Source of the DNA: Sinorhizobium arboris LMG 14919
GTDB lineage: Bacteria; Pseudomonadota; Alphaproteobacteria; Rhizobiales; Rhizobiaceae
Reading direction: 5' to 3'
DNA length: 64,000 nt
Assembly (NCBI RefSeq): GCF_000427465.1
Contig: NZ_ATYB01000008.1
Coordinates: forward strand, 682,001 to 746,000
Positions 9,507-17,136 of the stretch are shown here, piece after piece. The notes under the pieces were generated by a model. That model ran no database searches and was not told the origin of the DNA. It saw only the letters and a list, made by a program, of their open reading frames with translations. Made by a program: the position numbers and the translations under genes. Within the stretch, counting starts at the first letter, position 1. Every line of letters starts with the position of its first letter.

Positions 9507-9723
9507 GGTTACTGTTGAGACTGCTCCCCGCGTTTTGATCGGAGCGCATTGACTTGGCCTCTGCGACTTAGTTTGGCCTCGGCCTGCCGAGGACACCGGT
9601 CAAAGAGGACATGCTTGTGCCGCCAAAGTAGATTTGGCGCCGTTGAACTAATTTATTGCACCTTACTCAACATTTTACTAAAGTAACGAAATACAGAAAA
9701 TTTTTTGATATTTGCAGGTTTCC

Positions 9724-11712
9724 ATGACGACATTCGTTCCCGATGGCGGCCTATCTGCCCGCGCTCATCACCGAGAAACTGTGGATTTCGCCCCTCAGCA
9801 GAGCGGGGCAACCGTCGGCCTTTTCGATCTCTGGGCCGTGGTCAAGCGGCGGTTCTGGCTTCTTGCTTTCATCATAATCGGCTGCACGCTACTATCTGCG
9901 ATTGCATCATTCACGCTCCCCAAGTCCTACACGGCCAGTTCGGAAGTGGTGCTGGAGCGCAAAGATGTCCGACCCTTTGCCACCGATGCAGCTTTGACAT
10001 CCATCGAGCGCGACCGGTCGGCGGCTGAAACAGAGATGGACGTCTTGCAGTCGCGGAAGTTCGCCGGCCGTATTGTGGACCGGTTGAACCTCATCGATCA
10101 TCCCAACTTCAATCCGTATGCGCCAGGCGGGGAGAAGTCGGGCGCCCCGAGCGTCGTGGACCGCATCAAGGATCTCATCGGTATTCGCCGTGCCTCGACC
10201 TCCGACCAAGTCGTGCCGGATACAAGGACACAGCGGGATCACGCGATCTCCGCACTGCTGTCCCAGTTCCAGGTAAGCCGGACGGGCGAAAGCCTCGCCG
10301 TGCGGCTTGTTGTAACCAACCAGGACCCTAAGCTGGCCCAACAAATCGCGAACACGATTGCCACTCTCTATGTCGAAGCCTCGCTCGAATTCAAACAGGA
10401 CGAGCGGGTCGCGGACAAGGAGCGCGCACTCAACACCGGCGGTGCAGTGGCTTTCCTTCGGCAAAGCATGACGCAGCCGCTTTTGATCACGTTGCGCAAC
10501 GAAGAGGCCCGGCTGCTGCAGAGCAAGGCCGAACTCGCCGCCAAGTACGGCAAAAATCATCCTCAGATGATCGATGCGGAATCACAGATTGCCGGTATCC
10601 GCAGCATGATTGAGGATGAAGTCCAGCGTATTCTGTCCGACCTCGAAGCCGAGTCCCTGAAGCCCAGCGCGCGGATCGTGTCGACAGCGGAACTCCCCAA
10701 TTCACCGTCGTTTCCCAAGCCCGGCCTTATCATTCCGGCGGCATTCGCCGGTTCCACGCTGCTGGCCTGCGTACTCGCGCTGTTGCTGGAGACAACCGAC
10801 ACACGTGTCCGCAGCGGACAACGAGTCGCGCAGCTGCTGCGTATCCCCAATCTCGGTTATGTACCGAAGGTACCGAAGCATCTAATCTCTCCGGGCGCAA
10901 AGCGATCCTCGTGCATTCCGGACTGGAGCAACTTCACCTCCGCCGAAGCGGAGCGGGCGGTTTACATGGCTTGCCGCTTTTCCGACGCGAAGCAACTGCG
11001 GCGCATTGTGATGGTAACCTCCTGTATTCACGATGTTGCAAACGCGTCGACGGCCTGGGGAATCGCAACGGCCGCAGCGGCGGACGGCCGCCCGACCGCC
11101 TTCGTGAATCTTGATTTCAATCGTCACAATGTTCCCTACCTGAAAGGCATGGAGCGTTCCCCGGAAACGATCGAACGCTACCTCAGGAATCAGGCGGTCA
11201 TAGGCGAGGTCGTGCAGTCCATCCCGACCTTGCCCGGCTTTGGATTCATCGACGCGACGCACGTGATGACGGAACCATTCAGATCGCTGGACTCCGACAA
11301 GCTCTGTGAACTCATCATGGACCTGAAGCAAACCGGATATGACTTCATCGTGCTGCATGCTCCGCCGGTGCTCGCCTCCGGGGATGCAACGTGGCTGGCG
11401 CCTTTTGTCGACGGTGTGATTCTCATGGCCAATTGGGGCAAGGCGACTGAAGAGCAGCTGCTGGAAGCTGCCGCACAGCTCCGGATGAACCATGCGCATC
11501 TGATCGGTACGGTGATTAACCAGGTCAATCCCGATATCCATAGACGTCACCACTATGGCGGCTTCGTCATAACCTCCAAGCGTATCCCCGTCAGCCGCTG
11601 GCACCAAGTTCGCGGCAATGGAGCACTCCCGGAGCGTGGGGACGCAGACGTCAACACGCTTTACACTCCCGCAACCAGACCTTCGATCACGCGTCCGTCG
11701 AATGTCGCTTAG
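9724..11712 (+). CDS. ExoP/Wzz-like polysaccharide co-polymerase with degenerate BY-kinase domain
   Basis: The 662-residue protein has the ExoP layout: transmembrane helix 1 (about 45-65), a Wzz periplasmic domain with coiled coil (about 68-330), helix 2 with the proline-rich PNSPSFPKPGL motif (about 325-355), and a cytoplasmic domain. Such proteins set polysaccharide chain length. The kinase motifs are broken: the Walker A position reads SCIHDVANASTAWG (433-446, no GK[ST]), Walker A' reads VNLDFNR (461-467), and Walker B reads IVLHAPPVL (His545 in place of Asp). The C-terminus has no tyrosine cluster. ATG 9724 has CAGG just upstream. Co-polymerase function is likely; tyrosine kinase activity is unlikely. 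Confidence 0.85.
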   Translation: MTTFVPDGGLSARAHHRETVDFAPQQSGATVGLFDLWAVVKRRFWLLAFIIIGCTLLSAIASFTLPKSYTASSEVVLERKDVRPFATDAALTSIERDRSAAETEMDVLQSRKFAGRIVDRLNLIDHPNFNPYAPGGEKSGAPSVVDRIKDLIGIRRASTSDQVVPDTRTQRDHAISALLSQFQVSRTGESLAVRLVVTNQDPKLAQQIANTIATLYVEASLEFKQDERVADKERALNTGGAVAFLRQSMTQPLLITLRNEEARLLQSKAELAAKYGKNHPQMIDAESQIAGIRSMIEDEVQRILSDLEAESLKPSARIVSTAELPNSPSFPKPGLIIPAAFAGSTLLACVLALLLETTDTRVRSGQRVAQLLRIPNLGYVPKVPKHLISPGAKRSSCIPDWSNFTSAEAERAVYMACRFSDAKQLRRIVMVTSCIHDVANASTAWGIATAAAADGRPTAFVNLDFNRHNVPYLKGMERSPETIERYLRNQAVIGEVVQSIPTLPGFGFIDATHVMTEPFRSLDSDKLCELIMDLKQTGYDFIVLHAPPVLASGDATWLAPFVDGVILMANWGKATEEQLLEAAAQLRMNHAHLIGTVINQVNPDIHRRHHYGGFVITSKRIPVSRWHQVRGNGALPERGDADVNTLYTPATRPSITRPSNVA

Positions 11713-11818
11713 AGCGGTTCCAGGAGAAGTGCATAGCGGTTTGCCGTCCCCCGACTTGCGGTAAAGCAAACGGTCAGAGCATTTCCGCGATTCGGAGAAA
11801 AGCGGAAACGCTCCGGGC
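11713..11818. repeat. Rhizobial-type palindromic intergenic element / bidirectional terminator
   Basis: Between two convergent genes, GAGCATTTCCGC (11777-11788) pairs with GCGGAAACGCTC (11802-11813), 11 of 12 positions. It is preceded by an AGAGCGGTTCCAGG... block. Both sequence types resemble the short palindromic mosaic elements common in rhizobial intergenic DNA (RIME/ABC-like, from memory). It may also end transcription from both sides. Confidence 0.5.
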
Positions 11819-11860
11819 GCGTCAGTAAATGAAGCAATACAGGTGACGCCAGGGGCCGCT

Positions 11861-13315
11861 TCAATCGCGAACGGCCGGCATCCCGTCCGCGACATCTCCC
11901 GCCATGAAATGGAGAAACGCCTCGAGGTTTGTCCAGCCGTCGCCATCCTTGTCCTGAGGTCCATCGCCGGCATCTGTCGGGTCGGTGCCGTGCTCGACCT
12001 CCCAGTCATCTGAAATGCCGTCCATGTCGCTATCCCGGTAGGGCACTCCGGCATCGAGTTCCGGCCAACCGCCGACGTCCTCCGGATCGCTCGCAAGCAA
12101 ACGTCCGCTGCGGTTCCTGACCGCCTCTATGATGCGGCGGTCGACGGCATCGCGCTGCGGCTTTGTGGCACCGGCACTTGCCAAAACGTCCTCGTAAGCA
12201 GTTTCAGGCGAGGTGGCGCGGATCGCCGGGGCAGCAAACGCTGTCGCCGAAACGAATCTCCTTTGCTCCTTCGCCAAAACGAGGCTCTCATCCTGCCCGG
12301 GGTCGGTCCGGTAGGGTTCGTCGTAATTGTCCTTCAGGTAAATCGCGTGACCGCGTCCGCTTTCTTCGAAGAGATGGACCATGTGGTCGTTTCGCAGCTT
12401 CTCCCCCGCGATCTTGTAGTTACCGACCACATTGGCCTGAATACGCGCCCATTCATCGCCGAGGCTCAGGACATATTGCCACTTAGGCGAGAAAAACACG
12501 TTGTTCACGATATCCGCGACCGCGCCGGGAATTTTCATTTTGATCAGCGGATTTCTGAACTGGCCGAAAGCAAAGAGGGAGTGATGGACCGAGACGTTGC
12601 CGCCTTTCGTGAACAACATGTTGCGTGCACGCTTGTCTTTCCCGGGGCCGCCCCGCAGGAGCGGTTCGCTCGCGATACCCCACTGCCAGGTAAAATTGCT
12701 CGCATCTTCCGAATCGATCGTCTCATCCGATCCCCAGCTGGCGGAGATATGATCAAGCATGATGTCTCTCGCCGCCTCGGAGTACATTCCAAGCCCTCCG
12801 GAACAACAAGCCTTCACGGCATGCGGCCCGGGGCGAAGACGAATGTGCCTGATGATCACGTCATTGGTCACGATTTCTATCGAAGGACGAATCTGCGTCT
12901 CGCCGTTCCGGATGGCGATCCCGCCCCCCGGCGCCGTTTCTCCCGCAATTGTCAGGAATGGATTACGAACGACGAGCGATCTTTCGCGAAGAACAATGGT
13001 GCCCCCTGTACGCAGGATACAAACGCGCGGTCCGGACGCTTCGATGCACGCGCGCAGGGAGCCCGGCCCTTCCTCATTCGTGTTGACGACGTAGATTGCC
13101 TTGCCCCCTCGTCCGCCGAGAGAGCCGGCGCCGAAGCCCTCGGCCGTGGGAAAGGCGCGTTGTCTGCCGTCGGGCAGCTTGGGTGGAAGAGGCTCGGCCA
13201 GAGCTTCGCGCGAGATGCCGGCCCATGGTCCGCAGAGCAAGCCCGCCAAGATCAGGCAACGGGCTATCGTGGAACCCAGTGCTCTTACATCATGCGACTG
13301 AAAGATCACCGTCAT
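11861..13315 (-). CDS. Secreted parallel beta-helix (pectate lyase-like) protein with C-terminal calcium-binding repeats
   Basis: I chose ATG 13315 (484 residues) because the longer open frame would run deep into the neighbouring sulfotransferase gene. A signal peptide is visible (CLILAGLLCGPWAG, then ALAEPLPP). The body begins FPTAEGFGAGSLGGRGG and YVVNTNEEGPGSLRACIE, which is typical of PL1-like pectate lyase/beta-helix proteins, and continues with helix-turn repeats such as VIIRHIRLRPG and ARDIMLDHISASWG. The C-terminus holds DSDMDGISDDWE and DKDGDGWTNLEAF, EF-hand/thrombospondin type-3-like calcium loops. It probably cleaves or binds an acidic polysaccharide outside the cell, perhaps trimming the polymer made here. 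Confidence 0.8.
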   Translation of the reverse strand: MTVIFQSHDVRALGSTIARCLILAGLLCGPWAGISREALAEPLPPKLPDGRQRAFPTAEGFGAGSLGGRGGKAIYVVNTNEEGPGSLRACIEASGPRVCILRTGGTIVLRERSLVVRNPFLTIAGETAPGGGIAIRNGETQIRPSIEIVTNDVIIRHIRLRPGPHAVKACCSGGLGMYSEAARDIMLDHISASWGSDETIDSEDASNFTWQWGIASEPLLRGGPGKDKRARNMLFTKGGNVSVHHSLFAFGQFRNPLIKMKIPGAVADIVNNVFFSPKWQYVLSLGDEWARIQANVVGNYKIAGEKLRNDHMVHLFEESGRGHAIYLKDNYDEPYRTDPGQDESLVLAKEQRRFVSATAFAAPAIRATSPETAYEDVLASAGATKPQRDAVDRRIIEAVRNRSGRLLASDPEDVGGWPELDAGVPYRDSDMDGISDDWEVEHGTDPTDAGDGPQDKDGDGWTNLEAFLHFMAGDVADGMPAVRD

Positions 13316-13506
13316 GCTCTCGCGCCGCCAGGCCGAAACTGAAACGCTTTGATTGCCGAAGCATCCGGCTGCGGCAGTATTCTCGAATGCTGCTGAAAGC
13401 ACCATGCGAAGCCACGGCCAAGCCGCGCCATAGCGGGACCCTCGAGGTTCTTGCGAAAGCGCCCGACGAACATAACAGAACCCCCCGCAGAGATACGGCA
13501 CCGACT

Positions 13507-14433
13507 TCACAGATAGCCGTAGCGTCGGAGCATCCAGCCGCCCAGCCGCCGAAAGGAAACCTGCTGACCGGCCGGCATCCGCGTTCGCCAGGCCTCGTCC
13601 TTGTTGAGCGCGATCGATGCGTTCATGCGCAGCCGGTTGCCTGCCACCTGATGTCCCGGCCCCATCGCCTCGCCATTGCGCAGCGATGTGCCTATCCGGC
13701 TCAAATCGAGCTCGAGGAACGCGCCGATTTTCTGCATCACAGTGACAGGATCGGATGCGAAATCCTCGTATCTGACACGCATGACCCTCTCGGGGCCCAA
13801 TTTCCGCGAGAGATACTCCACCGCAAGATTGACCATGCTCCATCGCACGGCTGTTCTGAAGACCGACTTCGGCTTGATTTCCTTCTGCAGGCCCGATTTG
13901 GCGTCGCGCTCATAGCCCTTCAGCAAGGACCAAGCTACACCGCGCCCGTCGCGCACCAGATGAATGACCCGCATATCGATCCCGGGGATCTGCGCAACGG
14001 CCATCGCTCTCCCCGGCAGCTTCGAAGAATCGACGATCATTTGCCGGCCCGAACAGGCCTGCATCGCGCTGAACAAGCGTTTCGTATGAAGCGTGTAAAG
14101 CGAAAATCGTTTCCCGAGACCGAAGCCGCTGAGCAATCTCGTCAACATCGAAAGCCCTTCGAACTTTTGCTGGAGGGCGCAATACTCCTCCATCAGCCCG
14201 GACTCCTGGCCAATGGACCACTCCTGGAGAACCGAGTTCCAGAAGGAACAGTCGCGAATAGCATTGCCGCATGCACAATATTCGTTGTGACGCCACACGT
14301 GCCGTGTGAGCGAGGTTATCTCTCCCGCTCCCATCACGGCGGCATGCTGTCCTAACGCAATGTCCAGGATGGTCGACCCGCTGCGTCCGTAACCTGCGAT
14401 ATATGCGATGCGAACTGGTTGCGAGGACATCAT
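13507..14433 (-). CDS. Sulfotransferase family protein (second in the locus)
   Basis: The 308-residue protein opens with RIAYIAGYGRSGSTILDIAL, where GYGRSGST is a 5'-phosphosulfate-binding loop. VIHLVRDGRGVAWSLL near residue 157 matches the 3'-phosphate-binding motif, and VRYEDFASDP near 220 is the usual C-terminal motif. It resembles sulfotransferases acting on surface glycans or lipids rather than the NodH type, though I cannot separate these firmly. It lies upstream of the beta-helix gene on the same strand with a gap of 191 bases. Sequence differs clearly from the enzyme at 5728, so two different sites are probably sulfated. Confidence 0.87.
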   Translation of the reverse strand: MMSSQPVRIAYIAGYGRSGSTILDIALGQHAAVMGAGEITSLTRHVWRHNEYCACGNAIRDCSFWNSVLQEWSIGQESGLMEEYCALQQKFEGLSMLTRLLSGFGLGKRFSLYTLHTKRLFSAMQACSGRQMIVDSSKLPGRAMAVAQIPGIDMRVIHLVRDGRGVAWSLLKGYERDAKSGLQKEIKPKSVFRTAVRWSMVNLAVEYLSRKLGPERVMRVRYEDFASDPVTVMQKIGAFLELDLSRIGTSLRNGEAMGPGHQVAGNRLRMNASIALNKDEAWRTRMPAGQQVSFRRLGGWMLRRYGYL

Positions 14434-14505
14434 AAAGCCTTTCTAGAGGTTTGATTTCGGCTCCGGAAAACGGTGACATTCCGGTTCGGGCGCGTCGGGC
14501 TCGCT

Positions 14506-15378
14506 TCACGGTGCCCGGAAGTCCAGCAGAAGCTTTTCGATCTCCGATCCGCCACCGACCCGCTCCAGCGCGGCGAAGGAACCGTCCTCCTTCAATTCGA
14601 ACAAGGTTCCGGCGTTCTCCTGTGCGCGGTTCGTACGGGTCACCACGACCAAGGCGCCCGGGCCGCGAAGATAGGAGTGGATGTTCTCGATTGCCGTCCG
14701 GATCTGGTCCGGCGAAAAGTAGTTCGTATTCAAAATATTTGCGGCTCTCACAAAATCGAACCGCCCGGCCAGGTGCGCCGACCGGCTCATGATATCGTCT
14801 TCGACGAAGTTTATTTTGCCGTTGTCAGCCAATGATCGTGTGATCATTTGCACCTGCCTGCTCTTGCCGGCCCGCACTCGGGCGCGCAGACGCGGTTGCA
14901 ACAGCACTCGCGCCAACAGGAGCGGCGCGAATGCCAGCGTCACATAATCCAGCCTTCTGATCCAGGGACGAACGATGATGCCGCTCAGATCATATTGTAG
15001 CGGCCATCCTTCCGGGTCGCAGAAGACGGTGATCCCAGGAGCAAATTCGACGATGTGGGCCTCTACGAAGAGATCAGTTGCCGTAATGCGGACCGTGGCG
15101 CCGCAACTTTCGAGGAACCTGGCCAGTTCCACCGTCGTCAAGCCGGTGGAAACACCCACATCCATGACCTGTTGGAGAGAAGCCGCGCGCTCGGCAATGA
15201 AGGGCCGAAACGCGACCTCCAATTCCCGAAATCGAGACGGCTGGGTCAGCTTGAAGGTGCCGTTGCGCATCTTCAATCTGGCAAAGAAGGCTGATTCCGA
15301 TACCAGGTCGATCGTGTTGGCAGTCAACGAATAAAATTCTTTCGCACTTACGGTCATGGCGCAACAACCCGTTTCCAT
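14506..15378 (-). CDS. SAM-dependent class I methyltransferase-like protein
   Basis: The 290-residue protein has a probable SAM-binding motif VMDVGVSTGLTTVELA near residue 70, an acidic strand end TATDLF, and NINFVEDDI-like and FDFVRAANILNTNYF segments matching motifs II-III of class I methyltransferases. A hydrophobic insert (TLAFAPLLLARVLL) near 145-160 suggests membrane association. The start is either ATG 15378 or ATG 15357; neither has a strong ribosome site. It lies 72 bases upstream of the second sulfotransferase on the same strand. It could methylate a sugar of the polymer; the substrate is unknown. Confidence 0.65.
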   Translation of the reverse strand: METGCCAMTVSAKEFYSLTANTIDLVSESAFFARLKMRNGTFKLTQPSRFRELEVAFRPFIAERAASLQQVMDVGVSTGLTTVELARFLESCGATVRITATDLFVEAHIVEFAPGITVFCDPEGWPLQYDLSGIIVRPWIRRLDYVTLAFAPLLLARVLLQPRLRARVRAGKSRQVQMITRSLADNGKINFVEDDIMSRSAHLAGRFDFVRAANILNTNYFSPDQIRTAIENIHSYLRGPGALVVVTRTNRAQENAGTLFELKEDGSFAALERVGGGSEIEKLLLDFRAP

Positions 15379-15851
15379 TCAACCAAAAGTGAACATCTTC
15401 GGAACCTGAAATACCGTTCCGTTGCAGGGGCCGGTGTCGCCCCTCCTGAAAATCCGCCACCAGGGTGGCGACGTTCTATGCGTTTCGAGTATTCAAAAAA
15501 TCTTATCTAATGCGCGGGATTCCTGCTGGCTTTCACCCGCTCCGGCAAGAGGTATCATAATTTCCGAGGCGCAGCAATTTGCAACGTTAGCTGGTGTTCG
15601 GCAATGGCCATTTTGGACGAAACTCGAGTTGCAGCTCGTGGATCACGATGATCGTCGTTCGGGCCGCACCAAAATCCTAAACGCGATCGGCTCCGAAAAG
15701 CGCGATGCAGGCGCAAACTTGCACGCATTTCCTCATCCGCTCTGGACTTCCGCACCGTAGTTGTGTTCGATAGGCCGATATTGTTCTTGTATTTTTATGC
15801 CGTCGGCTCGACGGCCGTCAGTCATTTCATAATCAGCTTTGTGGTGTGACC
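15379..15851. other. Divergent intergenic region, no gene seen
   Basis: About 470 bases separate the minus-strand methyltransferase from the plus-strand formyltransferase, so both promoters should lie here. A short palindrome (CCGTCG, three bases, CGACGG) spans 15800-15814, about 40 bases before the formyltransferase start. A 112-codon open frame at 15422-15760 has no recognisable domain or ribosome site and is not called. Confidence 0.45.
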
Positions 15852-16850
15852 ATGCGTATCGTATTCGTCGGCGCCGTCGAAAGTTCCAAGATCGCCTTGG
15901 AAGCGCTCATAAGGGCGAAGCGCACTCCGGTGCTGGTGATAACGCTGCCACCGGAAGCAGCGGGGCGCCATGCCGACTTTGTGGACCTCGGAGAGCTCGC
16001 GCGAGCCGCCGGGACCGCGATCCATTACACGACGGACATCAATGCCCCTGAGACGCTGGAGGCCGCAGCAGCGGCTGCCCCGGATCTCTCGCTCGTCATC
16101 GGCTGGTCGCAAGTCTGCCGGCAGCCGTTCCGGGAAATCGCGCGCGAGGGCACCGTCGGCTTTCATCCGGCAGCCTTGCCGCGCCTGCGGGGTCGCGGTG
16201 TCATTCCCTGGACCATCCTGCGGGGTGAGGAGAAAACAGGCTCGACCCTTTTCTGGCTGGACGACGGGGTCGATTCCGGACCGATTCTATTACAACGGCA
16301 ATTTCGCCTTGTTCCCGACGAAACTGCGCGCAGCCTTTATACAAAGCACACTGAAAATCTCGCTGAGATGGTCGTCGAGGCCGCGGCCCAAGTCGAGGCG
16401 GGAAACGCCGCGCGCATTGTACAGGACCAGACGAAGGCGAGTTATTGCGCAAAGCGCACGGCGGAGGACGGCTTGATCGATTGGCGTCAGCCCGCCGCGT
16501 CCGTATTGCGCCTGATCCGCGCGGTCGGTGCCCCCTATCCGGGTGCCTTCACATTCTGCAACGGTCAGAAAATTCGCATCGATGCCGCAATCCCGGTCGA
16601 GAACTCCGGGCAATATATCGGGTTGACGGGCCAGATTCAGGCCGATACCAAACGAGGATTCATCGTGCTGTGCGGCGACGGGGAATGCATTGAAGCGCTC
16701 GCCTGGGAATGGGCCTCGGAAAGACGGCCTCCAACCCACGCCAAGCTCGGCGGAACGATCTTGGACGAGGCCCGGCGACCCGCGACGACCGTATCTCGGC
16801 CGGGAATCGACCCTGCTGCAGACCAAAGTCAAACGTCCCGAAATACATAA
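15852..16850 (+). CDS. Sugar formyltransferase-like protein (formyl_transf_N family)
   Basis: About 332 residues resemble the folate-dependent formyltransferases that act on Met-tRNA or amino sugars (ArnA N-terminal domain, WbtJ/FdtF types). Visible motifs are VIGWSQVCRQ, VGFHPAALPRLRGRGVIPW (near 100-118) and LDDGVDSGPILLQ with the conserved Asp (near 140). The usual Asn-x-His pair of the active site reads Gly-Phe-His here, a variant seen in some sugar formyltransferase-like groups. The C-terminal part resembles the formyl_transf_C domain. Location in a polysaccharide locus argues against tRNA formylation. It may N-formylate the amino sugar made by the dehydratase and aminotransferase. Confidence 0.75.
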   Translation: MRIVFVGAVESSKIALEALIRAKRTPVLVITLPPEAAGRHADFVDLGELARAAGTAIHYTTDINAPETLEAAAAAAPDLSLVIGWSQVCRQPFREIAREGTVGFHPAALPRLRGRGVIPWTILRGEEKTGSTLFWLDDGVDSGPILLQRQFRLVPDETARSLYTKHTENLAEMVVEAAAQVEAGNAARIVQDQTKASYCAKRTAEDGLIDWRQPAASVLRLIRAVGAPYPGAFTFCNGQKIRIDAAIPVENSGQYIGLTGQIQADTKRGFIVLCGDGECIEALAWEWASERRPPTHAKLGGTILDEARRPATTVSRPGIDPAADQSQTSRNT

Positions 16851-17136
16851 GAAAAGTAGAAAAACGATAATCGACACAATACTCGAAACCTGTTTACAAC
16901 CCGTTAAAGACGTGCTTTTTTATTAACGTACTTGAATATGACAAGGAATTTTGCGCCGCGATCAAACCGATCGCGTGTGCGCCTATTTTTGTTGAACTCA
17001 ATTTATCCAGCCTTTCGAGCAAGTCGAAGAGACAAACTTACAGACGCACTGTTCTTGCCCACCATAAGAGCTTTGGGGTCGTGCGTTCGTCGTTCGGCGG
17101 AACGATAGGGCTTATAAATATTAGGAAGGGGCCGTC
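16851..17136 (+). other. AT-rich promoter region of the dehydratase gene
   Basis: This 286-base gap is AT-rich at 16845-17000 and ends in a strong ribosome site. No gene was seen. It presumably carries the promoter of the dehydratase/glycosyltransferase unit. Confidence 0.4.

Larger units (their letters stand above)
9305..9723 (+). other. Hairpin-rich intergenic region upstream of the chain-length gene
   Basis: This 419-base gap holds three separate inverted repeats in its first half (9374-9394, 9443-9455, 9477-9506) and an AT-rich promoter-like stretch at about 9645-9715. No protein-coding frame in it is convincing. It could carry a terminator for the polymerase unit, then a structured leader or a small RNA, then the promoter of the chain-length gene. 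Confidence 0.5.

Noticed and set aside
13316..13843. N-terminal extension of the beta-helix protein
   Set aside because: The open frame continues upstream of ATG 13315 but overlaps the sulfotransferase gene, and a signal peptide begins just after ATG 13315.
15422..15760. 112-codon plus-strand open frame in the divergent gap
   Set aside because: No ribosome site, no domain, and it lies where two promoters are expected.
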